From assembly GCA_030622125.1 (NCBI GenBank), contig JAUXGM010000126.1, positions 1 to 6,702 of the forward strand: DNA of 6,702 nucleotides, given 5' to 3'. This DNA comes from a bacterium. GTDB lineage: Bacteria > AUK180. The notes under the pieces are model-generated. The model was not told the origin of the DNA, searched no databases, and worked only from the letters and a program-made list of their open reading frames with translations. The translations under genes and the position numbers were made by a program. How positions within the stretch are numbered: position 1 is the first letter of the stretch; every line of letters starts with the position of its first letter. Shown here piece after piece: positions 1-6,615 of the stretch.

Positions 1-1542
1 ATATTCGGAAAATTTTATAATGAAAGAATGATTACAGGACATTTGAAAGTTATGGTAAGTAGTGATTTTTTATTATTTTTACAATTTACCCTTCTTACCG
101 GTTTGGTTTTTTTCTTTGCAAGCCAAAAACAAAATTTGATCCAATATGAGGAATCACTTCCGCAAAGAAGAATTTTTCTTTTCTTTTCACGGTTTATCCC
201 CTGTTTATTGATTACCATTATTTTTAGTTATCTGATCTTGGCTATTCATAATGAGGCAATGACTTTTGATACTTTTGGGATCATATTATATATTGCTGTC
301 CTTTTCTTCGTTATTGTTTATCTCTGGTTTTATTACAGAAACCTTTTCTGGATACTGCTTGTTGTTGCTTTTATTTTAGGGATACTATTCCCATTTAAGA
401 TTACAGAACCTTTAAATAATTCTGCTGTGCAAAGCAGCTGGGGATTTGAAACTCCAATGTTGGCGGCATTTTTAGTTTCACTTGCCTTCTATTTTTTCAA
501 TTATTCACATAATATCTCACATACGAACAAGGTAATTGTTATTACAATTTTAGTTTATACGATCTTGAATTTTACCTATTTGGGATATCAGACCTATTCA
601 CATTGTGGGCAACCGACAGATGTATTGGGATATGAAAACTATATATCGGTGATAAAATCAAGGGCTGGAGATATAAGGTCTATCTATTATGATCTTGAAG
701 CAAAAAAAACTTTGAGAAAGCCTCAACATAGAGTAAAAACATATCTCTGGGACTCCGATAGGATAATATACTCCATTGACAAAAGAATTATTATAAAAGA
801 CATAAAAGTTTCATCACACATCATTGAAAAAACCTACATACTTAATAAAGAAATAAAAAATTTAGATTATTACTATTTTACAAAAAGAATGATTACAGAT
901 CTTGATAGATTTTTTCATCAGGAGAATGGAAAGGTAAATAATATTTATTATTATACGGGGAAATCATTATCAAGATTGGATATTGACACATTTAAAAAAG
1001 AGATCGTAATGAAAGATGTCTCTTTAAATTCACCTTCATTGTCAATTTTAAGTGTCAAGGATACCAATTGTATCTACATTGCAACGCCATTGGGAATAAA
1101 GGAATCCACCATCGGAAAAGCAAATCTATTGTGGGATAATATTGGTATTTACTATACAAAAGAAGATAAAATATTAAACGAAAACGGAAATATTATTTAT
1201 GAGTTCAAGAATGATAATAAAAGTTTTGTTTCCCCACGGAAATTTGCAGACGGAAATAACTGGAAAACAATCTACAACGGTAATACCTACGATATTCCAA
1301 AGGATTGCAAATTTAATGGGGATAAGATTTATTACAGAAAGGACGATAAAGTAATCTTTTGTTATATAGATGGCAAAGAGATCGCAAGAATGAAAATCAA
1401 AACCAATAAAAAGAAAAATAGGGATAATTTTTTCATCTATCAATACAAGAGTGATTATTACCTCTTTTTGTATCGGAAAAATCCAATTCGGGTTTACAAA
1501 TTAGTAAGTGGTAAGTGGGAATTTTATGATAGGTTCAGTTAA
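1..1542 (+). CDS. Multi-pass membrane protein with C-terminal propeller-like domain, ABC-2 permease-like (5' end outside window)
   Basis: I do not recognise a named family; this is paralogue 1 of three. The frame is open from base 1. An ATG at 28 is possible but has no clear SD. Numbered from that ATG, the ExxLPxxR motif falls at residues 41-48, against 71-78 and 74-81 in the paralogues, so about 30 residues, including the first membrane segment, should lie upstream. Six hydrophobic segments are visible at about 12-31, 49-73, 83-103, 106-123, 143-159 and 168-188. After residue 190 the protein is soluble and strand-rich. It shares GIKE (356-359), ILNENGNIIY (382-391) and the end GKWEFYD with its neighbours. 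By topology the soluble half should be extracytoplasmic. Inferred role: transporter permease subunit with an outer sensing or binding domain, acting with its paralogues. Certain as a gene, tentative in function. Confidence 0.85.
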   Translation: MFGKFYNERMITGHLKVMVSSDFLLFLQFTLLTGLVFFFASQKQNLIQYEESLPQRRIFLFFSRFIPCLLITIIFSYLILAIHNEAMTFDTFGIILYIAVLFFVIVYLWFYYRNLFWILLVVAFILGILFPFKITEPLNNSAVQSSWGFETPMLAAFLVSLAFYFFNYSHNISHTNKVIVITILVYTILNFTYLGYQTYSHCGQPTDVLGYENYISVIKSRAGDIRSIYYDLEAKKTLRKPQHRVKTYLWDSDRIIYSIDKRIIIKDIKVSSHIIEKTYILNKEIKNLDYYYFTKRMITDLDRFFHQENGKVNNIYYYTGKSLSRLDIDTFKKEIVMKDVSLNSPSLSILSVKDTNCIYIATPLGIKESTIGKANLLWDNIGIYYTKEDKILNENGNIIYEFKNDNKSFVSPRKFADGNNWKTIYNGNTYDIPKDCKFNGDKIYYRKDDKVIFCYIDGKEIARMKIKTNKKKNRDNFFIYQYKSDYYLFLYRKNPIRVYKLVSGKWEFYDRFS

Positions 1543-1547
1543 TTTTT

Positions 1548-1552
1548 AGGAG
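1548..1552 (+). promoter_or_regulatory. Ribosome binding site of paralogue 2
   Basis: AGGAG lies six bases before the ATG at 1559 in the 16-base gap after the first gene. It fixes the start. The following GAGAAAAC string recurs before the third gene (GAGAAAACATTATG), suggesting that gene and leader were duplicated together. Confidence 0.8.
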
Positions 1553-1558
1553 AAAACT

Positions 1559-3196
1559 ATGATCGATGAATTTAAGAGGGCGTGGAATGAAAATAGAACC
1601 AGGGTTATTTTGGTATTTGCAGAGATCCTGGCATTTTATATTCTTATATCAACAAATTCGGTATTGAAGGGCACTATAATATGGGAAAAATTGAGTTATC
1701 TTTTCCTATATGCACCATTGATTCTTATTCCAATTTTCTCAAGTATAAAAAGGAAAATCTTTGAATATGAACTTTGTTTACCGACAAGAAGAGCTTGCTT
1801 GATCTTAAACCGTTTTTTGATCTCGTATATACCGATAATAATCTTTTTCTTAATAGGTAAACTTCTCAATCCGAATCTAATTGGTTTATGGAAGGGGCTT
1901 TTAACCGTTACATTGCTTTCTATCTTTTTCTTTACATTGATAATTTATAATAATTACTTTAAATCGTTTGCTTTAATTTACATCATTCTTGCAATTGGAG
2001 CTTTTATATTAAATTTTTATTTTTTTGGACATTTAATCTTTATTGGCAGAGGAGCAAAATTAAATTATATCTACTATTTCTTTTTTCTTCTGCCTTTTAT
2101 AATATTTCTTATCCATTTTTCGGATACATCCAAATATAAAAAGATGGTAACATATCTTTCTCTGCTTCTTTTTATTGGCTTTCATTTACTCTTTTACTAC
2201 AATGAAATGACCAGTAAAAGCGGAAAATCCTTTGATATTAACTTTTTAAATGGTAGATTATACATAAAAAAAACTACACCTCTTAGGTATTGGAAAACAA
2301 TGTTTTATGATGTTAAAGATAAAAAATTGCAGAAAAAAGTTTTTTATGGTGATTGTATACTAAAAAATAAGAATGGGGTTATTGCTTATGGCAATTGGAA
2401 TTTTATTGGATCAACGGGATTTTATAAAAAATTAAAAGATCAAAAGAAAGAAAAATTTAAATACGGAGATTTAGAATCCCCATACATTCTTTTTTATAGC
2501 ATAAATATAGATCCCAAATATCTTTATACCATATCAAATTCAGGAAAGGAACTTTTGAAAATTGATCTGAAAACACTGAAAAGTGAAATGGTAATAGATA
2601 GTATCAAGAGAGAAGGAGAAAAATATAAATATAAAAGTTATATAACATTTACAGATCGGAAAAATAATAAAAATTATATTGCATCATCTCTGGCGGGAAT
2701 AAAGGAATTGAAATATAAAGATACAAATATAATACTTGGCAAGAATCAGATCTATTATATTGATAACAAAAATATATTAAATGAAGCCGGTGATATTATC
2801 TATCAATCGGAAAATAAACCCAAATTACATACATATTATTTTTATGATGGGGATACGATAAAATTCCCGTATAACAATGAGGTTTTTTCATTAAATATCG
2901 CAAAATATCAAAGTAAATGGAAAACAATAGAAGGTAAAGCAATGGAAAGAACAACCGCTATGGGAGATATTATTGGAAAGAATTATTACAGCATCTCAAA
3001 AAATCAGATCACAATAAATGATCTTAACGGAAATAAAATACTTTCCGATACCATTGATAAAATTCCTCAAAAGGGATATTTTAAATTTAAATTATTTTAC
3101 TATGATGAAAATTATTATTTTGCCTTTATCAAAAATAGAAATGTCTATATTTACAGATCGGAAAACGGAAAATTTATTTTTTATGACAAAATATAG
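1559..3196 (+). CDS. Seven-segment membrane protein with large C-terminal propeller-like domain, ABC-2 permease-like
   Basis: Complete 545-residue paralogue 2; no named family recognised. The N-terminus starts with a basic EFKRAW helix (4-9), shared with paralogue 3 (EFKRVW). Hydrophobic segments lie at about 15-32, 46-62, 80-101, 113-130, 136-160, 170-187 and 196-213. The loop between segments 2 and 3 is basic and carries the ExxLPxxR motif (E71, L74, P75, R78) followed by R85-F86. This is where ABC-2 permeases place the cytoplasmic coupling helix that contacts the ATPase. The loop before segment 7 (DTSKYKKM) is also basic, so the N-terminus is predicted inside and the domain after 214 outside. 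That domain repeats strand-turn patterns such as LLKIDLKTLKSEMVI, with GIKE (380-383), ILNEAGDIIY (406-415) and the end GKFIFYDKI. Probable transporter subunit or membrane sensor; substrate unknown. It sits 16 bases after paralogue 1 and 12 before paralogue 3. Confidence 0.9.
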   Translation: MIDEFKRAWNENRTRVILVFAEILAFYILISTNSVLKGTIIWEKLSYLFLYAPLILIPIFSSIKRKIFEYELCLPTRRACLILNRFLISYIPIIIFFLIGKLLNPNLIGLWKGLLTVTLLSIFFFTLIIYNNYFKSFALIYIILAIGAFILNFYFFGHLIFIGRGAKLNYIYYFFFLLPFIIFLIHFSDTSKYKKMVTYLSLLLFIGFHLLFYYNEMTSKSGKSFDINFLNGRLYIKKTTPLRYWKTMFYDVKDKKLQKKVFYGDCILKNKNGVIAYGNWNFIGSTGFYKKLKDQKKEKFKYGDLESPYILFYSINIDPKYLYTISNSGKELLKIDLKTLKSEMVIDSIKREGEKYKYKSYITFTDRKNNKNYIASSLAGIKELKYKDTNIILGKNQIYYIDNKNILNEAGDIIYQSENKPKLHTYYFYDGDTIKFPYNNEVFSLNIAKYQSKWKTIEGKAMERTTAMGDIIGKNYYSISKNQITINDLNGNKILSDTIDKIPQKGYFKFKLFYYDENYYFAFIKNRNVYIYRSENGKFIFYDKI

Positions 3197-3208
3197 AGAG
3201 AAAACATT

Positions 3209-4867
3209 ATGTTAAAGGAATTTAAGAGGGTATGGCATAATTTTAAATATCATATCATTTTATTAACGGTAGCTGAACTATTTTTTATTATTTTTTACAT
3301 AGTAAAAAAAATTGAAGATCCCGTTACCCTTGATAATTATAAGGAAGTTATCATTATGTTTATTTACATAATACTTGCTTTATTTTTCTATCTTTTTTTA
3401 CCGATAAAGGAAAGTATCTCCGATCTTGAATTGACACTTCCAAAAAACAGACTCAAATTATACATTACCAGATTTTTAGCAGGCTACATCGCTGTTTTAA
3501 TACCATTTTGTCTTTTTTATCTATTTATTTTCCCGGATATAAACTTTTTTAAATCCCTTTTAATCTTAACACTTTTTCTTGTTCTTATTTTTGCAACATC
3601 TATCTATGCTGTTTATTTTAAGAAGGCATTTTTAATTTTCTTCCTCAGTTCCATAGGATTTACAATTATTATAAGTTTAATAATACACTTTTCAAGGATG
3701 CTGTACGGAGGATTTTTACTTTTTTTTATTCTTGTGCACTTTCATATAGCACTTCTGATCTATTTAGTCCCTCTTATTCCATTTTTTTTGAATTATCGCA
3801 AAAACTACAGTTATACAATGAAAGTAATGATTATCCCGTTCATTCTTTTTATATTTTTTATAGGATTTTATTATTACAATGAGATATGGACAAGATTTGG
3901 GAATATAAATAATTTTTCTCTCAATAATGGGATATTATATATCACAAAAACAACAGAATCAATGAATGAAAAAACAATTTTTTATAGATTGGAAGATAAA
4001 AAATACGCAAAAAAGATATTTTTCGGAAGTGAATGTTATTATAGGAATCGGTATGGCAAAATAAGAAGTGGAAAAATATTACTGGAAGAGTACAATAAGA
4101 TATATATAGAGAGTAAAAATTTTAATATGAAATTAAATTACTTTAAAAACAATGAGATCAATTATCCTTTCTTTATATTCCATAATCGAAATAGTGTGCC
4201 TGAATTTATATTTGTAATAAATAATGGTGATCTTCACCGTCTTTATCTAAGGAATTTTAAAAGGGAACTGATAATGAAAAATGTTGAACCATATAAACTT
4301 CTTAATAGTAGGATTTTAGGTTTTAAAAAGGGTAAAAAGATATTTGCTGCAAATTATAAGATTGGAATAGAGGAAATAAAATATCCCAAATTAAAAATTA
4401 TAATTTCTGATAATACGATATTTTTCCTTGATAAAAAGAAAAAGGTTATACTCGACAAAAATGGAGAACTATTTTATCGATCATCCGCAAAGAAATTTGA
4501 TAGTAGGGGTACTTCGTTTATTGAGGATAAAAGAAGAAGTGTTATTCTAAAAAATAAAATCTATGAGATACCGGGAAATGCAAAATTTATGAATGAAGAT
4601 ACCATCCATTATAACGATGGAGATAAAATTATTATCAGAAAAATTAGCGGAAAGGTGATCATAGAAGATATTATAAAAGAGTTGCTAAAGAAAGGCAGTA
4701 GATATGTAATTTATGAAGAAAATAATGAATACTATCTAATCCTTAAAAAAAGCGAAAAGAAGAAGAGAACAATATCTCTATTTTTTCAATTTGATGAAGA
4801 TCTGAACATTTTACTCATATATCGTTTTGAGAATGGAAAATTTTGCTTTTATGATAAAATAAAATAA
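3209..4867 (+). CDS. Seven-segment membrane protein with large C-terminal propeller-like domain, ABC-2 permease-like
   Basis: Complete 552-residue paralogue 3, last gene of the apparent operon. The start is set by the EFKRVW N-terminus matching paralogue 2 and by GAGAG at 3196-3200, eight bases upstream. This weak SD overlaps the stop codon of the preceding gene, so translational coupling is plausible. Hydrophobic segments are at about 14-33, 46-64, 86-108, 115-136, 140-160, 168-194 and 204-223. The motif between segments 2 and 3 is E74, L77, P78, R81, then R88-F89. The soluble domain begins near 225, with GIEE (386-389) in place of GIKE, ILDKNGELFY (414-423) and a terminal GKFCFYDKIK. A lysine-rich insertion (about 506-515) near the end is absent from paralogue 2. 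The membrane half and the extreme C-terminus are more alike across the trio than the middle of the soluble domain, which would suit divergent ligand specificity. Function is inferred only. Confidence 0.9.
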   Translation: MLKEFKRVWHNFKYHIILLTVAELFFIIFYIVKKIEDPVTLDNYKEVIIMFIYIILALFFYLFLPIKESISDLELTLPKNRLKLYITRFLAGYIAVLIPFCLFYLFIFPDINFFKSLLILTLFLVLIFATSIYAVYFKKAFLIFFLSSIGFTIIISLIIHFSRMLYGGFLLFFILVHFHIALLIYLVPLIPFFLNYRKNYSYTMKVMIIPFILFIFFIGFYYYNEIWTRFGNINNFSLNNGILYITKTTESMNEKTIFYRLEDKKYAKKIFFGSECYYRNRYGKIRSGKILLEEYNKIYIESKNFNMKLNYFKNNEINYPFFIFHNRNSVPEFIFVINNGDLHRLYLRNFKRELIMKNVEPYKLLNSRILGFKKGKKIFAANYKIGIEEIKYPKLKIIISDNTIFFLDKKKKVILDKNGELFYRSSAKKFDSRGTSFIEDKRRSVILKNKIYEIPGNAKFMNEDTIHYNDGDKIIIRKISGKVIIEDIIKELLKKGSRYVIYEENNEYYLILKKSEKKKRTISLFFQFDEDLNILLIYRFENGKFCFYDKIK

Positions 4868-4927
4868 TGTAAGCAGAGTTTAGAGGTTAGTGAAAAACAA
4901 TATTAATCTCCGAAAAGCCATAAAAGA

Positions 4928-4973
4928 GGGACATACCTCATCAAACTGATTTTTTTTTGTTGAGATGTGTCCC
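4928..4973. repeat. Imperfect hairpin downstream of the operon
   Basis: The 17-base arms 4928-4944 (GGGACATACCTCATCAA) and 4957-4973 (TTGTTGAGATGTGTCCC) pair with 14 Watson-Crick pairs, one G-T wobble and two mismatches. The T run lies in the loop, not after the stem, so it is not a textbook intrinsic terminator. At 61 bases after the third gene it could still shield the 3' end of the mRNA. The right arm overlaps the first copy of the tandem duplication that follows, so it may belong to the same small repeat element. Confidence 0.55.
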
Positions 4974-5099
4974 GGATTCTTCCTTAGATAACGATAGACC
5001 ACCCGAGAACAGTATAGCCAAAGGGAATAGAATGACTGTGTCCCGGATTCTTCCTTAGATAACGATAGACCACCCGAGAACAATATAGACAAGGGAATA
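4966..5099. repeat. Tandem duplication with 71-base period
   Basis: Copy 1 covers 4966-5029 and copy 2 5037-5099. The first 46 bases (4966-5011 and 5037-5082, starting TGTGTCCCGGATTCTT) are identical. The rest, to GGGAATA, differs by two substitutions and one deleted A. The period of 71 is not a multiple of three, so the same translated string appears in two different minus-strand frames, which argues against coding. The near identity implies recent duplication or an active repeat family. Confidence 0.85.
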
Positions 5100-5170
5100 A
5101 GGAAATAAGTTGATACGGGGTCATTATGAAACCCCTTCCCTCACCGGAGTTTACCCCGTTCTTCTTCGGA

Positions 5171-5202
5171 GTCATTCAGAGCCCCTTGTGGGCGTGGAAT
5201 CC
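5171..5202. repeat. Palindromic intergenic repeat, GTCATTC/GGAATCC type, copy A
   Basis: It begins GTCATTCAGAGC and ends GTGGAATCC. The interior forms a small hairpin, GCCC (5181-5184) with GGGC (5190-5193). The same frame with a different stem sequence occurs at 6616-6651, supporting a repeat family whose hairpin is conserved by pairing rather than by sequence. Short elements with GTCATTC and GGAATCC ends are widespread in bacterial genomes as dispersed noncoding repeats. Confidence 0.6.
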
Positions 5203-5225
5203 AGCATTTTCTTTCATCTTTTTTT

Positions 5226-5274
5226 GTCATTCCTAACTTGCCTGTCCTCGACCTGATCGGGAAATTAGGAATCC
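5226..5274. repeat. Palindromic intergenic repeat, GTCATTC/GGAATCC type, copy B
   Basis: The outer stem ATTCCTAA (5229-5236) pairs perfectly with TTAGGAAT (5265-5272). An inner stem, CTCGA (5247-5251) with TCGGG (5257-5261), includes one wobble pair, so two hairpins are nested. The GTCATTC start and GGAATCC end match copies A and C. It may be a composite of one element inside another. Confidence 0.6.
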
Positions 5275-5490
5275 ATCTTTCCATTTTTTCTCAAATCTTT
5301 ATTTCCTCATCTACTCATAAACCCATTTACCCATCATACTGTTTTTACAACTCAAAATCACAGCACCTTAGGAAGATGCTGGACATGCCATCGCACCAAT
5401 ATTTAATGCGGGGTAAACTCACAACTCATCACTCAAAACTTCTTTTTACCCCACCTTCCCCATTTTTATTGTACGCGTGCAAGAAAAAAC
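5270..5490. other. Noncoding low-complexity stretch with G-free runs
   Basis: No gene is seen here. The plus strand contains no G from 5270 to 5340 (71 bases) or from 5414 to 5470 (57 bases). It consists largely of C/T/A words such as CTCAT, ACCCAT and ACTCA. The frame of the downstream HTH gene stays open back to a TTG at 5238, but the translation here is repeat-derived and unlike a protein. Confidence 0.7.
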
Positions 5491-5525
5491 TTGACAAATA
5501 CAAGAAAATGTTATATATATATAAT
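5491..5525 (+). promoter_or_regulatory. Sigma70-like promoter of the HTH gene, possible operator
   Basis: A perfect TTGACA (5491-5496) is followed, after a 17-base spacer, by TATATA (5514-5519). A perfect TATAAT at 5520-5525 is also present, but 23 bases away. With the 17-base arrangement, transcription would start near 5526, the A of the HTH start codon. A 14-base palindrome, TTATATATATATAA (5511-5524), covers the -10 region and could be an autoregulatory operator, though its simplicity weakens that idea. Confidence 0.7.
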
Positions 5526-5783
5526 ATGAAACAAAGAAAACTTTATAACAGGATCAATTTGTTGCGTCAAGAAAGAAAGCTTTCAAGAAAAGAATTGGCA
5601 GAAAAGATCGGCGTCAACTTCCAGACAGTAGGATATCTGGAAAGGGAAGAGTACAATCCCAGTTTGGATTTGGCATTTCGTATCAGCGAATGTTTCGGAC
5701 TGCCCATTGAATTGATATTTTCCACCAAACCTCAGCCGCCATTAAGCGAAGAGCTGATGAGGTGGAGAAATAAGGAGGAATAA
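5526..5783 (+). CDS. Small Cro/C1-type (XRE) HTH transcriptional regulator
   Basis: This 85-residue DNA-binding protein has a helix-turn-helix at about residues 20-39: S20-RKELAEKI as helix 2, a turn at G29, and NFQTVGYLE (31-39) as the recognition helix. It continues with YNPSLDLAFRI (43-53) and the amphipathic end LPIELIF (59-65). This layout is typical of small XRE regulators of about 65-70 residues that are often paired with membrane proteins. The tail from 66 to 85, with QPP and an acidic end, is longer than usual. I chose the ATG at 5526 because the core begins right after it. An in-frame ATG at 5508 would add MLYIYN but lies inside the promoter. No SD precedes 5526, consistent with a leaderless message. 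The stop codon abuts the next gene. It probably regulates its own two-gene operon; other targets are unknown. Confidence 0.9.
   Translation: MKQRKLYNRINLLRQERKLSRKELAEKIGVNFQTVGYLEREEYNPSLDLAFRISECFGLPIELIFSTKPQPPLSEELMRWRNKEE
5772..5778 (+). promoter_or_regulatory. Strong ribosome binding site inside the HTH gene
   Basis: AAGGAGG lies in the last codons of the regulator, five bases before the ATG at 5784. It fixes the start of the membrane protein and implies coupled translation. It contrasts with the missing SD of the regulator itself. Confidence 0.85.
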
Positions 5784-6206
5784 ATGAAAAAGCAAATGAA
5801 AAAAGTAACAGTGAGAATCATGCTAACGGTGAATTATTTATCGCTGTTTTCGGTCGTCGGCCTATTTCATGGTCTCAATAATGCGGAGGCCTCACCGTAT
5901 TTCTACCTTTGGGAGCTCTTACCTATTGCACTTTTAATATGGTCATTCGTGATCGTATTCTGGAAGAACGGTATGTGGAATATGGTGCATTATGATAAAA
6001 AGCTGGATGAGCGAGAAAAGGCCCAGGTATTGGAGGCTTTGCGTCTTGCCTACAGCATATTCTCGATATTAGTTCTTTTTGTCATATATGTAGCTGCCGT
6101 GATAGACAGAGGTCCAATAACTGTCATCGGTGCTGCGGGATTATTATATCTGGCTCACACGCTTCCCGCCGCTGTTCTGGGATGGAAGGCGGATCAGAAA
6201 AATTGA
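5784..6206 (+). CDS. Four-segment small membrane protein, partner of the HTH regulator
   Basis: This 140-residue protein has no family I can name. The start is ATG directly after the TAA of the regulator, with a strong SD. Hydrophobic segments lie at about 10-29, 39-60, 90-107 and 111-134. The basic N-terminus (MKKQMKK) and basic tail put both ends in the cytoplasm. The 61-89 loop is then also cytoplasmic and carries LDEREKAQ (74-81), then an amphipathic run into segment 3. A similar DERE-type loop occurs in several small membrane protein families encoded next to XRE regulators with the YNPSL motif; this is from general knowledge and unproven here. It may tune the regulator or act in envelope stress, but nothing in the sequence settles it. 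An 'AEAS' after segment 1 looks like a signal peptide end, but the later segments and charge pattern favour an integral membrane protein. Confidence 0.85.
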   Translation: MKKQMKKVTVRIMLTVNYLSLFSVVGLFHGLNNAEASPYFYLWELLPIALLIWSFVIVFWKNGMWNMVHYDKKLDEREKAQVLEALRLAYSIFSILVLFVIYVAAVIDRGPITVIGAAGLLYLAHTLPAAVLGWKADQKN

Positions 6207-6296
6207 CAATTATAAGATAGAACACAAAGAGGTTTTTATCTCAAACGAGTTTTCTCAACACCCCGATTCTGATTTTTCCGGAATCTATTTTCTTCT

Positions 6297-6315
6297 AACT
6301 CTCAATTCTCAACTC
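6297..6315. repeat. Short degenerate tandem repeat, 7-base unit
   Basis: AACTCTC, AATTCTC and AACTC follow each other. The words resemble the ACTCA-rich runs at 5414-5440 upstream of the regulator, so both flanks of the HTH module carry the same low-complexity style. Confidence 0.45.
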
Positions 6316-6549
6316 GTATTCCGTCATCCTCAAATCTTAAACTGTTCACCCCGTTAAAGGTTCCATCTGTAACTGGATCAACCTGTCACCGCTATTTCTA
6401 CTTTTTTCTAATTGCCAACTGTCAATTGTGGTTCATTTCCATTTTAGTTGATCCTTTTTCCAGGAAAAGCCTGCTTACACTTGAGAATAAAGTAGTTTGG
6501 ATCTAGGTATCCATATGCTGATCTTTTAATTATCAATTGTCCTTTGTCC

Positions 6550-6574
6550 CTGTCTGCGTGCAACGCACAGGCAG
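6550..6574. repeat. G/C-rich imperfect hairpin
   Basis: CTGTCTGCGTG (6550-6560) and CGCACAGGCAG (6564-6574) pair around a CAA loop with eight Watson-Crick pairs, two G-T wobbles and one mismatch. It stands out in AT-rich surroundings. There is no following T run, so a dispersed palindromic repeat is likelier than a terminator. Confidence 0.5.
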
Positions 6575-6615
6575 GCATTGTCAATTGCTTTACGTCACCG
6601 TCCCTGTTTTTTCCC

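Larger units (their letters stand above)
5147..5420. repeat. Distant 12-base inverted repeat
   Basis: GAGTTTACCCCG at 5147-5158 is the exact reverse complement of CGGGGTAAACTC at 5409-5420. The core TTTACCCC recurs at 5445-5452 and can also pair with 5410-5417. The arms bracket the two small palindromic repeats and one G-free stretch. They could be ends of an old small insertion, but no target duplication or transposase is visible, so chance or repeat degeneration remains possible. Confidence 0.4.

Noticed and set aside
23-898. 15-base direct repeat AAAGAATGATTACAG at 23-37 and 884-898
   Set aside because: Both copies are coding (ERMITG and KRMITD) with unlike flanks; chance in AT-rich DNA is the simplest reading.
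1174-1443. Minus-strand reading frame of 89 codons opposite paralogue 1
   Set aside because: It is antisense to the conserved soluble domain. Its hydrophobic look comes from the complement of AT-rich codons.
3018-3215. Plus-strand reading frame of 65 codons inside paralogue 2
   Set aside because: It is fully explained as an alternative frame of a conserved paralogue with a clear end motif.
4883-4910. Possible terminator stem GAGGTTA/TAATCTC just after the operon
   Set aside because: The stem is seven pairs with a wobble and a 14-base loop, and no T run follows. It is too weak to call.
4966-5099. CRISPR array
   Set aside because: There are only two units, the repeated part is about 63 bases with a 7-base gap, and there are no spacers and no cas genes.
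4880-5175. Two overlapping minus-strand reading frames sharing YCSRVVYRYLRKNPGH
   Set aside because: They arise from the 71-base tandem repeat, which puts the same string into two different frames. No SD or family resemblance is seen.
5238-5525. N-terminal extension of the HTH protein by 96 residues
   Set aside because: It starts at a TTG inside a palindromic repeat, runs through G-free low-complexity DNA and across the promoter, and reads like translated noncoding sequence.
6130-6357. Plus-strand reading frame of 75 codons overlapping the end of the small membrane protein
   Set aside because: It shares the 3' part of a well-supported gene in another frame, has no SD, and continues into repeat-rich spacer.
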